A stretch of DNA of 64,000 nucleotides, from assembly GCA_965263165.1 (NCBI GenBank), contig OZ253584.1, forward strand, positions 2,108,001 to 2,172,000. The letters run 5' to 3'. Shown piece by piece: positions 8,555 through 17,068 of the stretch. The notes under the pieces were generated by a model that saw only the letters and a list, made by a program, of their open reading frames with translations, made no database searches and was not told the DNA's origin. Every line of letters starts with the position of its first letter. Position 1 is the first letter of the stretch. Origin of the DNA: SAR202-VII-2 sp965263165. Its GTDB lineage: Bacteria; Chloroflexota; Dehalococcoidia; Lucifugimonadales; SAR202-VII-2. The translations under genes were made by a program, and so were the position numbers.

Positions 8555-9673
8555 CTAGGCTACGTCGCGGAACTGCTTCAGGTAGTCGCGCATCCTGGAC
8601 GTGCCGCCGTGCTTTCGGCATTCCTCCTCGAAGATTTCGAGAACCCGCGCGTCTTCGTCCTGGTACTCGATTTGGATGCCGCCCTCTTTGACGCTCTTGT
8701 CCATGGCGTCGGCAGCCTCGCGGTTGCCGATGGCGCCCCCGCCGACGTGGTAGCGCATGCCGCCGAAGCCGATGGCCAGGTAGCGGGCGGGGTCGGCGCC
8801 GGTGTTGAAGTGCTGATGATAGCCCATGGGCACGAAGATGCTGCCCTTCTCCCAGGGCACCAACTCGCGGTCTTCGTAGCCGCCGCCGTTGCCCCGCCAA
8901 TTCTTTTCGTCGGGCCAGCACACGGAGTAGCCAACGCCGGACAGCAGAATGATGTGGGCGCCGGGTCCGTGGCCGTGGGCCTTCTTGTACGTCCCGGTGG
9001 GGAACTCCGAGATGTGGGTGTGCATGGTGCTGTTGGAAAGGTTGAACTGGAGGTTGATGCCGCCTGCGCCCCGCGCCTTCCACTCGCGCAACTCGAAATT
9101 GTCAGCGTCGGCGAGGAGGTTGGTCTCCCACCACGTGCGGCCTTCGCGGACCTCGTGCATCTTGCCCTCGCCCTGAAAGTACCCGGTCTCCCCCAAGCGG
9201 TCCCTGAACTCATAGGGGTTGTTCCAGACGAACTCCTCGTTGTGGAACATGTTCATCATCAGAGGGAGGTTGGTCACGGTGAGCAACCGGGCCGCTTCAT
9301 CGCCCGAGCCGTTGAAGTGCTGGTGAAGGGAGTTCAACGGCACGGCGAAGAGGCTCCCCGCCTGCCACTCGAAGGTCTGATTGCTTCCGTCGCCCGCGGC
9401 CACCGTGGTGGCCCCGCGTCCGCTCAGGACGTAGACAATCTCTTCGAACATTTGGCGGACAGCCTTGGTGCTGCCCCCCGCCGGAATCTCCATCACGATG
9501 TCGTTGCAGTGGTCGCCCATGGCTTCCAGGTGCAGGAAGGCGGCGTTGACGCCCTTGCGGCCCCAGGGCGCCAGTTCCAAGTCCGGAGGGTGGATGCCCC
9601 ATCCTGTGTAGACGGGCAGGCCTTCCTTCTCGACCCAGGCGTCGTAGGCGCTAAAGTGCAGGTCCTCTGCCAT
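8555..9673 (-). CDS. Double-cupin protein, array copy 6 (first transcribed)
   Basis: 372 residues and the promoter-proximal member of the array. N-terminal cupin RQMFEEIVYVLSGRG (Gln at 74), C-terminal KAHGHGPGAH and GYHQHFNTG. The ATG at 9673 is used: AGGAGGT lies seven bases upstream, whereas an in-frame GTG at 9682 would abut that site. It follows the Rieske oxygenase gene by 159 bases. Enzymatic role unknown; the neighbourhood suggests degradation of an organic compound. Confidence 0.9.
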   Translation of the reverse strand: MAEDLHFSAYDAWVEKEGLPVYTGWGIHPPDLELAPWGRKGVNAAFLHLEAMGDHCNDIVMEIPAGGSTKAVRQMFEEIVYVLSGRGATTVAAGDGSNQTFEWQAGSLFAVPLNSLHQHFNGSGDEAARLLTVTNLPLMMNMFHNEEFVWNNPYEFRDRLGETGYFQGEGKMHEVREGRTWWETNLLADADNFELREWKARGAGGINLQFNLSNSTMHTHISEFPTGTYKKAHGHGPGAHIILLSGVGYSVCWPDEKNWRGNGGGYEDRELVPWEKGSIFVPMGYHQHFNTGADPARYLAIGFGGMRYHVGGGAIGNREAADAMDKSVKEGGIQIEYQDEDARVLEIFEEECRKHGGTSRMRDYLKQFRDVA

Positions 9674-9694
9674 ACTCTCCACCTCCTCAGGTGT

Positions 9695-9707
9695 GCGTAT
9701 AAGGTGT
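9695..9707 (-). promoter_or_regulatory. CCTTRTG-like motif upstream of cupin copy 6
   Basis: Minus-strand ACACCTTATACGC, about 22 bases before the start codon and so closer than the equivalents before copies 2, 3 and 5. Confidence 0.25.
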
Positions 9708-9832
9708 GCGTCGCGGGAAGCCCGTCAAGGCTTCCTCCTAGTTCGATTGAGTAGAATATCACATCCGGGGCTAGGGGGAAACTTGGCCGGCGCATTGACG
9801 GCGCTAGGCGGCGGAGGGCCGCCGCTTCCCTC

Positions 9833-11107
9833 CTAGCGTTCCAGCACTTGCGACCGGTCTCGCCACGTGGAAAGCACCTCGGTGATTGCCTCCAACGCCG
9901 GGGTCTCTCCCTGCTCCAGCGGGATGTAACGCACCTCCGTCAGCTTGTCCCACCCGTTGCCCACCCGCTCCACCGGCACTTGGATCGACCGGGCCGACTC
10001 CTCGTCGCGGAAGACGTTCATGGGGTCGCCGCCGTCCTCCACGATGCGCATCTGCTCGTTGAGCAGCTTGCGCAGCAGGATGATGCCGGTGTCCGAATCG
10101 CCAAGGGCCTCCCGCTCGCGCTGGGCGATAGCCCCCTGAGTGGCCCACGCCATCTTGTCCTGGTCCAGACTGAAGTCGACGGCGAAGCCGCCGTCCTCGT
10201 TGTACATGCTGACGCGGCGATAGGGTACGCGCTCTTGGGCCGGCGCTTGCGCTCCCGGCGCGGCCTCGTAGGCGTAGAAGCTGACGTGGAGGGTGCGCTC
10301 GTCGTCAATGGGGACGCGGTGCTGAAGGGTGGCGAGTACCCCGCCCGCTTGGACGTACAGGATGTGCGGGAACAGGATGGGGTGTCCCACCTTCCAATCG
10401 TCGTCATCCTCGGTGTACCCGTCCAGGACGCGGCGTTTGATGATGCCGTGGTCGAACACGTCGAAGCCGATCTTTCGGTGGCGTATCTTGGGCGGCTGCG
10501 TGTCGGCGATCTTTCCCTGGCGCATCCAGACATAGCTGGTGTAGTAGCGGTGCAGCCATTCGACATGGACGGGGTCGAGCGAGTTCTCCATGCATTGGAA
10601 CCAGTTACAGGGGATCTCGGTGATGGCAACTTCCCGGACGACGTTGTCCCAAATCAGCGGCCCCCAGAGCGGCAGGTAGGGAGCGGGCGCGGGGCCCATG
10701 TAGGCGAACAACAGCCCGCTCTGCTCTTGGACGGGGTAGCCTGGAAGCTGGATTTTGTCTTTGAAGCGGGACTCTGGCCTGACCGTTTCCTCGAATGGCT
10801 GCTCGATGCACTGGCCGGTCTCGTCGTAGAGCCAGCCGTGATACATGCAGCGGAGGCCTCGTTCTTCGGGGATGCCGTAGGCCAGGTTGACCCTGCGATG
10901 GGCGCAGTACCGCCCGACCAAGCCATATTGTCCGGAGCGGTCCCTATAGAGCACCAAGTCTTCACCTAGGAGACGGACCTCCTTGGTGGGATTCTCGTCC
11001 AGCTCGGCTGTGGCGGCGATGGGGTGCCAGTAGCGCCTGAGCAACTCCCCCATCGGCGTGCCCGATCCGACGCGAGTGAGGCGCTCGTTTTCCTGTACGC
11101 TGAGCAT
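9833..11107 (-). CDS. Rieske [2Fe-2S] oxygenase, large subunit
   Basis: Aromatic-ring-hydroxylating-type oxygenase of 424 residues. The Rieske cluster ligands are Cys68-x-His70 (YCAHRR) and Cys87-x2-His90 (CMYHGW). The mononuclear iron site is in NSLDPVHVEWLH (Asp178, His181, His186). It resembles the phthalate-4,5-dioxygenase/vanillate-demethylase group, which works as alpha subunits with a separate reductase; no reductase gene is adjacent. Start at 11107 has CAAGGAGG upstream. It lies 40 bases after the DtxR-type regulator and upstream of the cupin array, so the three are probably one functional unit. Confidence 0.92.
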   Translation of the reverse strand: MLSVQENERLTRVGSGTPMGELLRRYWHPIAATAELDENPTKEVRLLGEDLVLYRDRSGQYGLVGRYCAHRRVNLAYGIPEERGLRCMYHGWLYDETGQCIEQPFEETVRPESRFKDKIQLPGYPVQEQSGLLFAYMGPAPAPYLPLWGPLIWDNVVREVAITEIPCNWFQCMENSLDPVHVEWLHRYYTSYVWMRQGKIADTQPPKIRHRKIGFDVFDHGIIKRRVLDGYTEDDDDWKVGHPILFPHILYVQAGGVLATLQHRVPIDDERTLHVSFYAYEAAPGAQAPAQERVPYRRVSMYNEDGGFAVDFSLDQDKMAWATQGAIAQREREALGDSDTGIILLRKLLNEQMRIVEDGGDPMNVFRDEESARSIQVPVERVGNGWDKLTEVRYIPLEQGETPALEAITEVLSTWRDRSQVLER

Positions 11108-11147
11108 GGCTGCCTCCTTGTAGCCCTGCGCCCGTTGGGCAAGACCG

Positions 11148-11885
11148 CTAGCGCCCGCTGGGCAAGACCTTGATGGCCTCGGCGACGCGCGACCCGAGGG
11201 AGATTTCGTTCCCATTGATCTGGAGAACGACGGCGTCCCGGTAGGTGGCCAGCTCGCTGACGAACACCTCTTGACCGGGGACGATCTGATTCTGCGCCAG
11301 GTAGGCCACCAGTTCCTTGTCGTCCTCTGGCAGCATGGCGACGCGGTAGAACTCGCCGGAGGCCGTGCGATTCAGCGGGATATGGGGTCTTTCTGGCTTC
11401 ACATAGCCGCTGTCTGGGATGGGCCTGCCGTAGGGACAGATGGAGGGCTCGCCGAGGCGCAGATAGATGCGCTCGAGGACCTCCGGAGAGATGAAGTGCT
11501 CCAGGCGGTGAGCCTCTTCATCGGCGTCGTGCAGGTCCACGCCAAGGAGACTCACCAGCAGGCATTCGGCGAGATGGTGGCGGCGCGCAACGTCCTTGCC
11601 GGCCATCGTGCCGCGCTTGGTCAGGCGGACGCGTTTGTCGCCGCCCAACTCCACCAGACTCTCCCGTTGCAGCCGTCGCAGCATCCCACTGACGGAGGGA
11701 AGGGTTGTGCCGAGGGCCTCGCTGGGTGGGAAGTGGCGCAGATGGGCGGCCAGTTGGGAGAGCGTGGGATAGCCGCGCTCCTCCTGGAGGTCATACAGGG
11801 CCAGAAGGTAGTTCTCCACGGCGGGCGAATACGGCTCCCCCTGCTGCCCCCTCTCTGTTGTCTGACGCTGTGCCGATGCGGCCAT
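11148..11885 (-). CDS. DtxR/MntR-family metal-dependent transcriptional regulator
   Basis: 245-residue metalloregulator. The N-terminal winged helix (residues about 15-85, with SVSGMLRRLQRESLVELGGD as recognition region) is followed by the metal-binding/dimerisation domain (RHHLAECLLVSLLGVDLHDADEEAHRLEH) and a C-terminal SH3-like FeoA-type domain. CPYGRPIP is typical of the family. These proteins repress or activate genes in response to Fe2+ or Mn2+. Start chosen at 11885 because CAAGGAGG is seven bases upstream; an in-frame ATG at 11909 lacks a ribosome site. It heads the run containing an iron oxygenase and six cupins, suggesting metal-linked control. Confidence 0.9.
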   Translation of the reverse strand: MAASAQRQTTERGQQGEPYSPAVENYLLALYDLQEERGYPTLSQLAAHLRHFPPSEALGTTLPSVSGMLRRLQRESLVELGGDKRVRLTKRGTMAGKDVARRHHLAECLLVSLLGVDLHDADEEAHRLEHFISPEVLERIYLRLGEPSICPYGRPIPDSGYVKPERPHIPLNRTASGEFYRVAMLPEDDKELVAYLAQNQIVPGQEVFVSELATYRDAVVLQINGNEISLGSRVAEAIKVLPSGR

Positions 11886-12052
11886 GGCCGCCTCCTTGGC
11901 GAACGCCATCAGGATAATGGATGGCCCTTGTCAGGGAAAGCCCACCGTGGCAAGGCGGAGTGCGTGGTTGGGGCAGAGGGAACGGGATGCCGGGCTTGTG
12001 AGGCCCATATCGGGGTGATACGCTGCCTCCCGTCTTGCTCAGGAGGTGTTCC

Positions 12053-12928
12053 TTGCGCCAACTTCGCCGTTCCATGCTGTTCCTGCCCGGGAACAATGCC
12101 CGTTTTCTCTCCCGCGCCCTGGAATCCGAGGCGGACAGCATCATTCTGGACATTGAAGACGCCGTTGCTCCTCAGGAGAAGGTCAACGCCCGGAATGCTG
12201 TCAAGGAAACGTTGAGCGCCGTCGATTTTCGCGGGAAGGAACGGGCCGTGCGCATCAACGGACTCACCACGCCGTGGGGCCACGATGACCTTGTGGCGGT
12301 GGTCGAAGGCGGCGTGGACCTGGTCGTCGTGCCCAAGGCCGACAGCGATGAGATCGTCAGAGTGGCGGACGTCATCATCACCGAGGTGGAACGCCGCCTG
12401 GGCCGCCCGGATGGAACTGCCCGGATGATGCCACTAGTGGAGACGGCGTTGGGCATCGTGAACGTGGACCGGACGGTGTTCGGCAGCGCCCGGATCGACG
12501 CCGTGGCCTTCGGCGGAGGGGACTATGTCCACTCGACGCGAGGCCTGTATACAGCGGACGAATCGGAGTATCTCTATCCTCGGTCCCGGGTGCTGGTGGC
12601 TGCCAGGGCTGCGGGCAAGATGCCGGTTGGCACGGTGTTCCAGCGGGTTCCCGACATAGAAGGGCTCTACGCCGCCGCCCATCGCGAGCGGGACCTGGGT
12701 TACGAGGGCAAGATGGTCATCCACCCCTCGCACATCGGCCCGGTGCACGAGGTCTTTACACCGAGCGCCGAGGAGATCGACTACGCCAGGCGGGTGGTGG
12801 AGGCCTACGAGGCGTCGGAGAGAGAGGGCCGCGGCGCCACAACGGTGGACGGCAAACTCATCGAGCATCTGCATGCTGACGACGCCCGCTACGTTCTGGA
12901 CATCGCCAGGCAGGCCGGGGCCTTGTAG
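12053..12928 (+). CDS. HpcH/HpaI aldolase / citrate-lyase beta (CitE)-like protein
   Basis: About 291 residues, TIM-barrel lyase family acting on CoA thioesters such as citramalyl-CoA or malyl-CoA. Visible family features are RRSMLFLPGNN near the N-terminus, the metal-binding Asp/Glu region SIILDIEDAV, the MMPLVETALG glutamate, and KMVIHPSHIGPV near the end. A TTG start at 12053 is supported by AGGAGGT five bases upstream; the ATG at 12074 would lose conserved residues. Divergent from the DtxR-type gene. Exact substrate not determinable. Confidence 0.85.
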   Translation: MRQLRRSMLFLPGNNARFLSRALESEADSIILDIEDAVAPQEKVNARNAVKETLSAVDFRGKERAVRINGLTTPWGHDDLVAVVEGGVDLVVVPKADSDEIVRVADVIITEVERRLGRPDGTARMMPLVETALGIVNVDRTVFGSARIDAVAFGGGDYVHSTRGLYTADESEYLYPRSRVLVAARAAGKMPVGTVFQRVPDIEGLYAAAHRERDLGYEGKMVIHPSHIGPVHEVFTPSAEEIDYARRVVEAYEASEREGRGATTVDGKLIEHLHADDARYVLDIARQAGAL

Positions 12929-13016
12929 CTTCTGTGAAGGCGGGCCTGGGCCAACGGCGCTGCGCTGCGATGGGCGCTGAGATGGAGGGGGCCAACCGAG
13001 GGAACTCAACGGCGCC

Positions 13017-13745
13017 ATGACCGAAATCCACCTGGAGAACATCACCAAACGCTTCGGCGACGCGACCGTCCTGGACGGCGTGACCCTGCAGGTGAGCAGC
13101 GGTGAGTTGCTGGTCGTTGTGGGGCCGACGGGGTGCGGCAAGACCACCATGTTACGCATCATCGCCGGGCTGGAACGGCAGGATTCCGGGTCGGTGCGCT
13201 TTGACCGGGAAAGCATTGATCACATACCTGTGGGGAAGCGGGACGTTCAGATGATCTTTCAGAACTACGCTCTGTGGCCCCACATGAAGGTCATGGACGA
13301 GAGGGACTACGCTAACCTCAGCCTGCCCCTGAAGGTGCGGCATTGGGCAGCCGACAGCATCGGGGCGCGCATCAGGCTGGCGGCTCAGCGCGCCGGTCTG
13401 GACCAGGCGTTATTCGGACGCAAGCCGGACGAGTTGTCCCAGGGCCAGAGGCAGAGGGTCGCCATTGCCAGGGCGCTGACGGCCGCGCCCCATGTCTTTC
13501 TCATGGATGAACCCCTGTCCAGCCTCGATCCGCCGAGCCGGGTCACCGCTCGCGAGGAGATCAGAAAGCTCCAGCAGGACGAACGCGCCACCACCATCTA
13601 CGTCACGCACAACATGAGGGACGCTTTCGCTATGGCGGATCGGATAGCGGTCATGCGGGACGGGCGGTTCGTGCAGATTGGGACCGCGGAAGAGCTGTGG
13701 AACCGCCCCGCCGAGCAGTTCGTCTCGGACTACCTGCGGAGTTAG
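13017..13745 (+). CDS. ABC transporter ATP-binding protein without adjacent permease
   Basis: 242-residue nucleotide-binding domain. Walker A GPTGCGKTT, Q-loop MIFQNYALWPH, signature LSQGQRQRVAIARAL, Walker B VFLMDEPLSSLDP and the switch His in YVTHNMRDAF are all intact. It resembles importer ATPases of the spermidine/iron/molybdate type but lacks the C-terminal TOBE region. No permease or binding protein is nearby; the next gene, six bases on, is a molybdenum hydroxylase subunit, so a link to molybdate or substrate supply is possible but speculative. Confidence 0.88.
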   Translation: MTEIHLENITKRFGDATVLDGVTLQVSSGELLVVVGPTGCGKTTMLRIIAGLERQDSGSVRFDRESIDHIPVGKRDVQMIFQNYALWPHMKVMDERDYANLSLPLKVRHWAADSIGARIRLAAQRAGLDQALFGRKPDELSQGQRQRVAIARALTAAPHVFLMDEPLSSLDPPSRVTAREEIRKLQQDERATTIYVTHNMRDAFAMADRIAVMRDGRFVQIGTAEELWNRPAEQFVSDYLRS

Positions 13746-13751
13746 GGGCGC

Positions 13752-15986
13752 ATGAACGTTGTCGGCGCCTCCGTTCGCCGCCCCGACGCCATCGAGAAGG
13801 TAACGGGCCGCGCCGTCTACACCGGCGATATCGAGCTGCCGGGGATGGCCCACGGCAAGATACTGGCTAGCCCCTATCCCCACGCACTGCTCAAACGCGT
13901 CGATGCCAGCGCGGCGCGCCGGCTGCCCGGGGTGTTCGGCGTGCTGACCGGAGACCGGCTCACCAACATGAGCCCATACTATGGCGCCGACATCAAGGAC
14001 CGGCCGGTGATCGCCATGGACCGGGTGCGGTTCCAGGGTGAGGCGGTGGCTGCGGTGGCTGCGGTTGACGCGTCGGTGGCGGAAGCGGCGCTCGGTCTCA
14101 TTGAGGTGGAGTACGAGGAGCTCGAGCCGGTCACCGGCGTGTTGGAAGCCCTGGCGCCCGGGGCGTTGCGGCTCCACGAGTCTAACCTATGCCACCAAGC
14201 CGAGTACGCGTGGGGTGACGTGGAGCGCGGTTTCGCTGAGGCGGACCACGTGTTCGAGGATGTGTTCACGTTTCCGATGGTCTACCACTACGCTCTGGAG
14301 CCGCACGTTTGCATCGCCAGGTTCGATTCCAACGGGCTGGCGGTATGGTCGTCGGCGCAGCACCCCTTCCTAGTCAGGGCGGAGCTTGCCCGCATTTTCG
14401 ACCTGCCTCTGAGCCGGGTGGAGGTGACGGCGCCCTACGTGGGCGGAGGGTTCGGCAGCAAGTCCTACGCCAAAATCGAGCCGCTGACCGCTGCGCTGAG
14501 CCGCGAGGCGGGCAGGCCAGTAATGATAGCCCTGACGGTGGAAGAGGCGGCGCGGACGGTGCGCAGGCATTCGGCCCACTGCGTACTGCGCACGGCCGTG
14601 CGGAACGACGGCTCTTTCCTCGCCCGCGAGTGTCGTATGCACCTGGACACCGGGGCCTACGCCGACAACGCCTCCACGGTCAACGACCGGTGTGCTCATC
14701 AGATCGCTGGCCCATATATGTGGCCGCACCTCAAGGTGACGTCCTATGCCGTGTACACCAACACAGTTCCCGCAGGCTCCTTCCGGGCGGTCGGTGGGCC
14801 TCAGGCGGCGTGGGCCAGCGAGTCGCAGGTGGATATCATTGCCCACGCGCTGGGCATGGACCCGGTGGAGTTGCGGATGAAGAACCTGGGCCGTTACGGC
14901 GATGAGGTGCGCCGGGGCGAACGGCCCCTGAACGCCGACATGATGGGAGCGCTCCGGAGGGCGGCGGATGCCATGCAAACAGGTAAGAGCCGGCAGCCTG
15001 AGCCTGCCGACCGCCCGGGCCGCAGGCGGGGGGTAGGCTTCGCATGCTCCATCCTCGGCGCTGGGGCTGCCGCCGCTTCCACCGCGCTGATGCGGTTGCA
15101 CATGGACGGGAGCGCAACGGCGCTGGTCAGCTCAGTGGAGATGGGGCAGGGCTCTCACTCTGCCCTCGGACAGGTGGCCGCGCAGGCCCTATCGTTGCTG
15201 CTGGACCAGGTTGTGGTCATCGCTTCGGCCACGGGCGCCGTTCCCTACGACCGCTCCACAGGGGCCAGCCGCTCCACGACACTGGTGGGGCTGGCCATTC
15301 AGGATGCGGCGCGGGAAATTAGGGAGCAGCTTCTGGATCTGGCCTCGGCGCACTTCGAGGCCCCCGGGAGCGCGCTGGCATTCGAGCAGGGAAGCGTGGC
15401 CTTTGGAGAGGAGAGGATTACCTACGCCGCTTTGGTGCGGCAGAAGTTTGGCTCGGCCGCAGGAGAGCTGATGGGGCGTGGGTACGTGACGCCTGGCTCC
15501 GGCGGCGTGGGACAAACACCCATCCTTTGGGAGTCGGCGGTGGGGGCGGCCGAGGTGGAGGTGGACACGCGGACCGGGGCCGTCCGGATCCTTCGCTACG
15601 TCTCCGCGTCCGACGTGGGCAAAGCCATCAACCCCAAGTCGGTGGAGGGCCAGGACGAGGGCGCAGCGATGCAGGGAATGGGGCATACGCTCTTTGAAGA
15701 GCTGATTTACGAGGACGGGCAACTCCTCAACGCAAACCTCATCGACTACCGCGTGCCCACGTTTGATGAGGCCCCGGAGGTGTTCGAGACCATCCTTATC
15801 GAAAACGAGGACGGGCCTGGGCCGTATGGCGCCAAGGGGGTGGGGGAGTGCGCCATCACCGTCGTTGCGCCGGCGGTGGCCAATGCCATCTTTCAGGCGA
15901 CGGGGGTCCGCATACGACAGGCACCCCTGACCCCGGAGCGGGTCTGGCGGGCGCTTCAGGAAGCCGCCGGCGACAGCGAGGGCTAG
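13752..15986 (+). CDS. Molybdenum hydroxylase large subunit (xanthine dehydrogenase/CoxL family)
   Basis: 744-residue molybdopterin-binding subunit. The N-terminal ald_Xan_dh_C region (GRAVYTGDIELPGMAHGKIL) is followed by the Moco-binding domain: VGGGFGSK, the AGSFRAVGGPQAAWASE loop, GSTGASRS-type cofactor contacts and the catalytic glutamate in KGVGECAI near the end. The active-site loop is not the AYRCSFR of true form I CO dehydrogenase, so aldehyde or N-heterocycle hydroxylation is more likely. The FAD and 2Fe-2S subunits normally encoded beside it are missing here. Confidence 0.88.
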   Translation: MNVVGASVRRPDAIEKVTGRAVYTGDIELPGMAHGKILASPYPHALLKRVDASAARRLPGVFGVLTGDRLTNMSPYYGADIKDRPVIAMDRVRFQGEAVAAVAAVDASVAEAALGLIEVEYEELEPVTGVLEALAPGALRLHESNLCHQAEYAWGDVERGFAEADHVFEDVFTFPMVYHYALEPHVCIARFDSNGLAVWSSAQHPFLVRAELARIFDLPLSRVEVTAPYVGGGFGSKSYAKIEPLTAALSREAGRPVMIALTVEEAARTVRRHSAHCVLRTAVRNDGSFLARECRMHLDTGAYADNASTVNDRCAHQIAGPYMWPHLKVTSYAVYTNTVPAGSFRAVGGPQAAWASESQVDIIAHALGMDPVELRMKNLGRYGDEVRRGERPLNADMMGALRRAADAMQTGKSRQPEPADRPGRRRGVGFACSILGAGAAAASTALMRLHMDGSATALVSSVEMGQGSHSALGQVAAQALSLLLDQVVVIASATGAVPYDRSTGASRSTTLVGLAIQDAAREIREQLLDLASAHFEAPGSALAFEQGSVAFGEERITYAALVRQKFGSAAGELMGRGYVTPGSGGVGQTPILWESAVGAAEVEVDTRTGAVRILRYVSASDVGKAINPKSVEGQDEGAAMQGMGHTLFEELIYEDGQLLNANLIDYRVPTFDEAPEVFETILIENEDGPGPYGAKGVGECAITVVAPAVANAIFQATGVRIRQAPLTPERVWRALQEAAGDSEG

Positions 15987-16006
15987 GATGGGCCGACGCG
16001 CCGCGA

Positions 16007-17068
16007 TCACTCGCCCCTTGCCCCGCCAATGTCCTTGCGCTGGAAGAGCCAGAGTGCAGCGGCCCCGGTGATGACGATGTACGCGGTGACGACCAGGAAC
16101 GCGTGCAGTTGACTCGGCAGGTCACTGAGAGTGAATAGGGCAGCGTCACCACCCGTCGCCTGGACTCCGGGTTCGGTCATCCAAGCGATGATGCTGGGGC
16201 CAAGGAGGAAGTCGGAGACGTTGTGGAACCAGTCGAACACGCTGGTCAGGATGCCGATGAGAATCAGTTCGGCGAAGTAGTACGCCATCGCTGCCGCGAT
16301 ACCCATGCTCGACGATGAAGTCAGCACCGACAGGAACAGCGTCAGGATGACGTAAGGGATCAGTCCGTAGACCGCCTTGCCGAATAGTGTAGCCGTTGCG
16401 GACCACTCGCCGGAGGCAGCAAGCCCTCCGCCCTCGCCCGAGATGAACGAAGTGGCGATCAGGCTGCTAATCACGATGGCCAGGGACACGACAAGGAAGC
16501 CAGCTCCACCCAATAGCAGAAGCGACAACGCCTTCGCCCCTAGGAACTGCCAACGTCCGATACCCTTGGTCAACGTAGACCGTAACGTGCCCCAGCCATA
16601 CTCGCCTCCCATCGTTGACCCCGCCAGGATCATGCTGAAGATGATCCCGAACGTGGAAGCAACCGCCAAGCCGGTTGAAAGGCTGCCGGGAAGGACAAAG
16701 AACTGGCGCAAACGCTGGCGTTCGCGAGTTGCCTCTTCAATGCGTTCAGGGCAATGCTCCCTTTGCCGTTCGATCTCCGCGAGCACCCGCTCCCGGTTCT
16801 CTTCCGGAACGCTCGCCATCGCCGATGCAACCTTTGCGTCGTCGATATCGACGCATGAGAACTCTGTAACGGCAAGAAGACCGCCCGCATCCGGCGGTCC
16901 GTGGTAGACCCTAAAGTCCGCCTCAGGCGCGTTGCCGTACGAAAAGTAGACGCCCCACAGGGAGACCTGGGTGATGATCACGACCAACCCGAGGAGTATC
17001 CAGGGTATCCATCTCTTGCGGAGCTTGAAAAGCTCCCATCTAGTCAGGCGCAGCATTGATGCGATCAT
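16007..17068 (-). CDS. ABC-2 type transporter permease
   Basis: 353-residue integral membrane protein with about six hydrophobic segments. The first (RWIPWILLGLVVIITQVSL) is followed by a roughly 100-residue polar loop, then a five-helix core (GLAVASTFGIIFSMILAGST onwards). The start overlaps the stop of the ATPase gene by four bases (ATGA), a sign of translational coupling. Together they form an exporter of the bacitracin/natural-product type; substrate unknown. Confidence 0.85.
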   Translation of the reverse strand: MIASMLRLTRWELFKLRKRWIPWILLGLVVIITQVSLWGVYFSYGNAPEADFRVYHGPPDAGGLLAVTEFSCVDIDDAKVASAMASVPEENRERVLAEIERQREHCPERIEEATRERQRLRQFFVLPGSLSTGLAVASTFGIIFSMILAGSTMGGEYGWGTLRSTLTKGIGRWQFLGAKALSLLLLGGAGFLVVSLAIVISSLIATSFISGEGGGLAASGEWSATATLFGKAVYGLIPYVILTLFLSVLTSSSSMGIAAAMAYYFAELILIGILTSVFDWFHNVSDFLLGPSIIAWMTEPGVQATGGDAALFTLSDLPSQLHAFLVVTAYIVITGAAALWLFQRKDIGGARGE

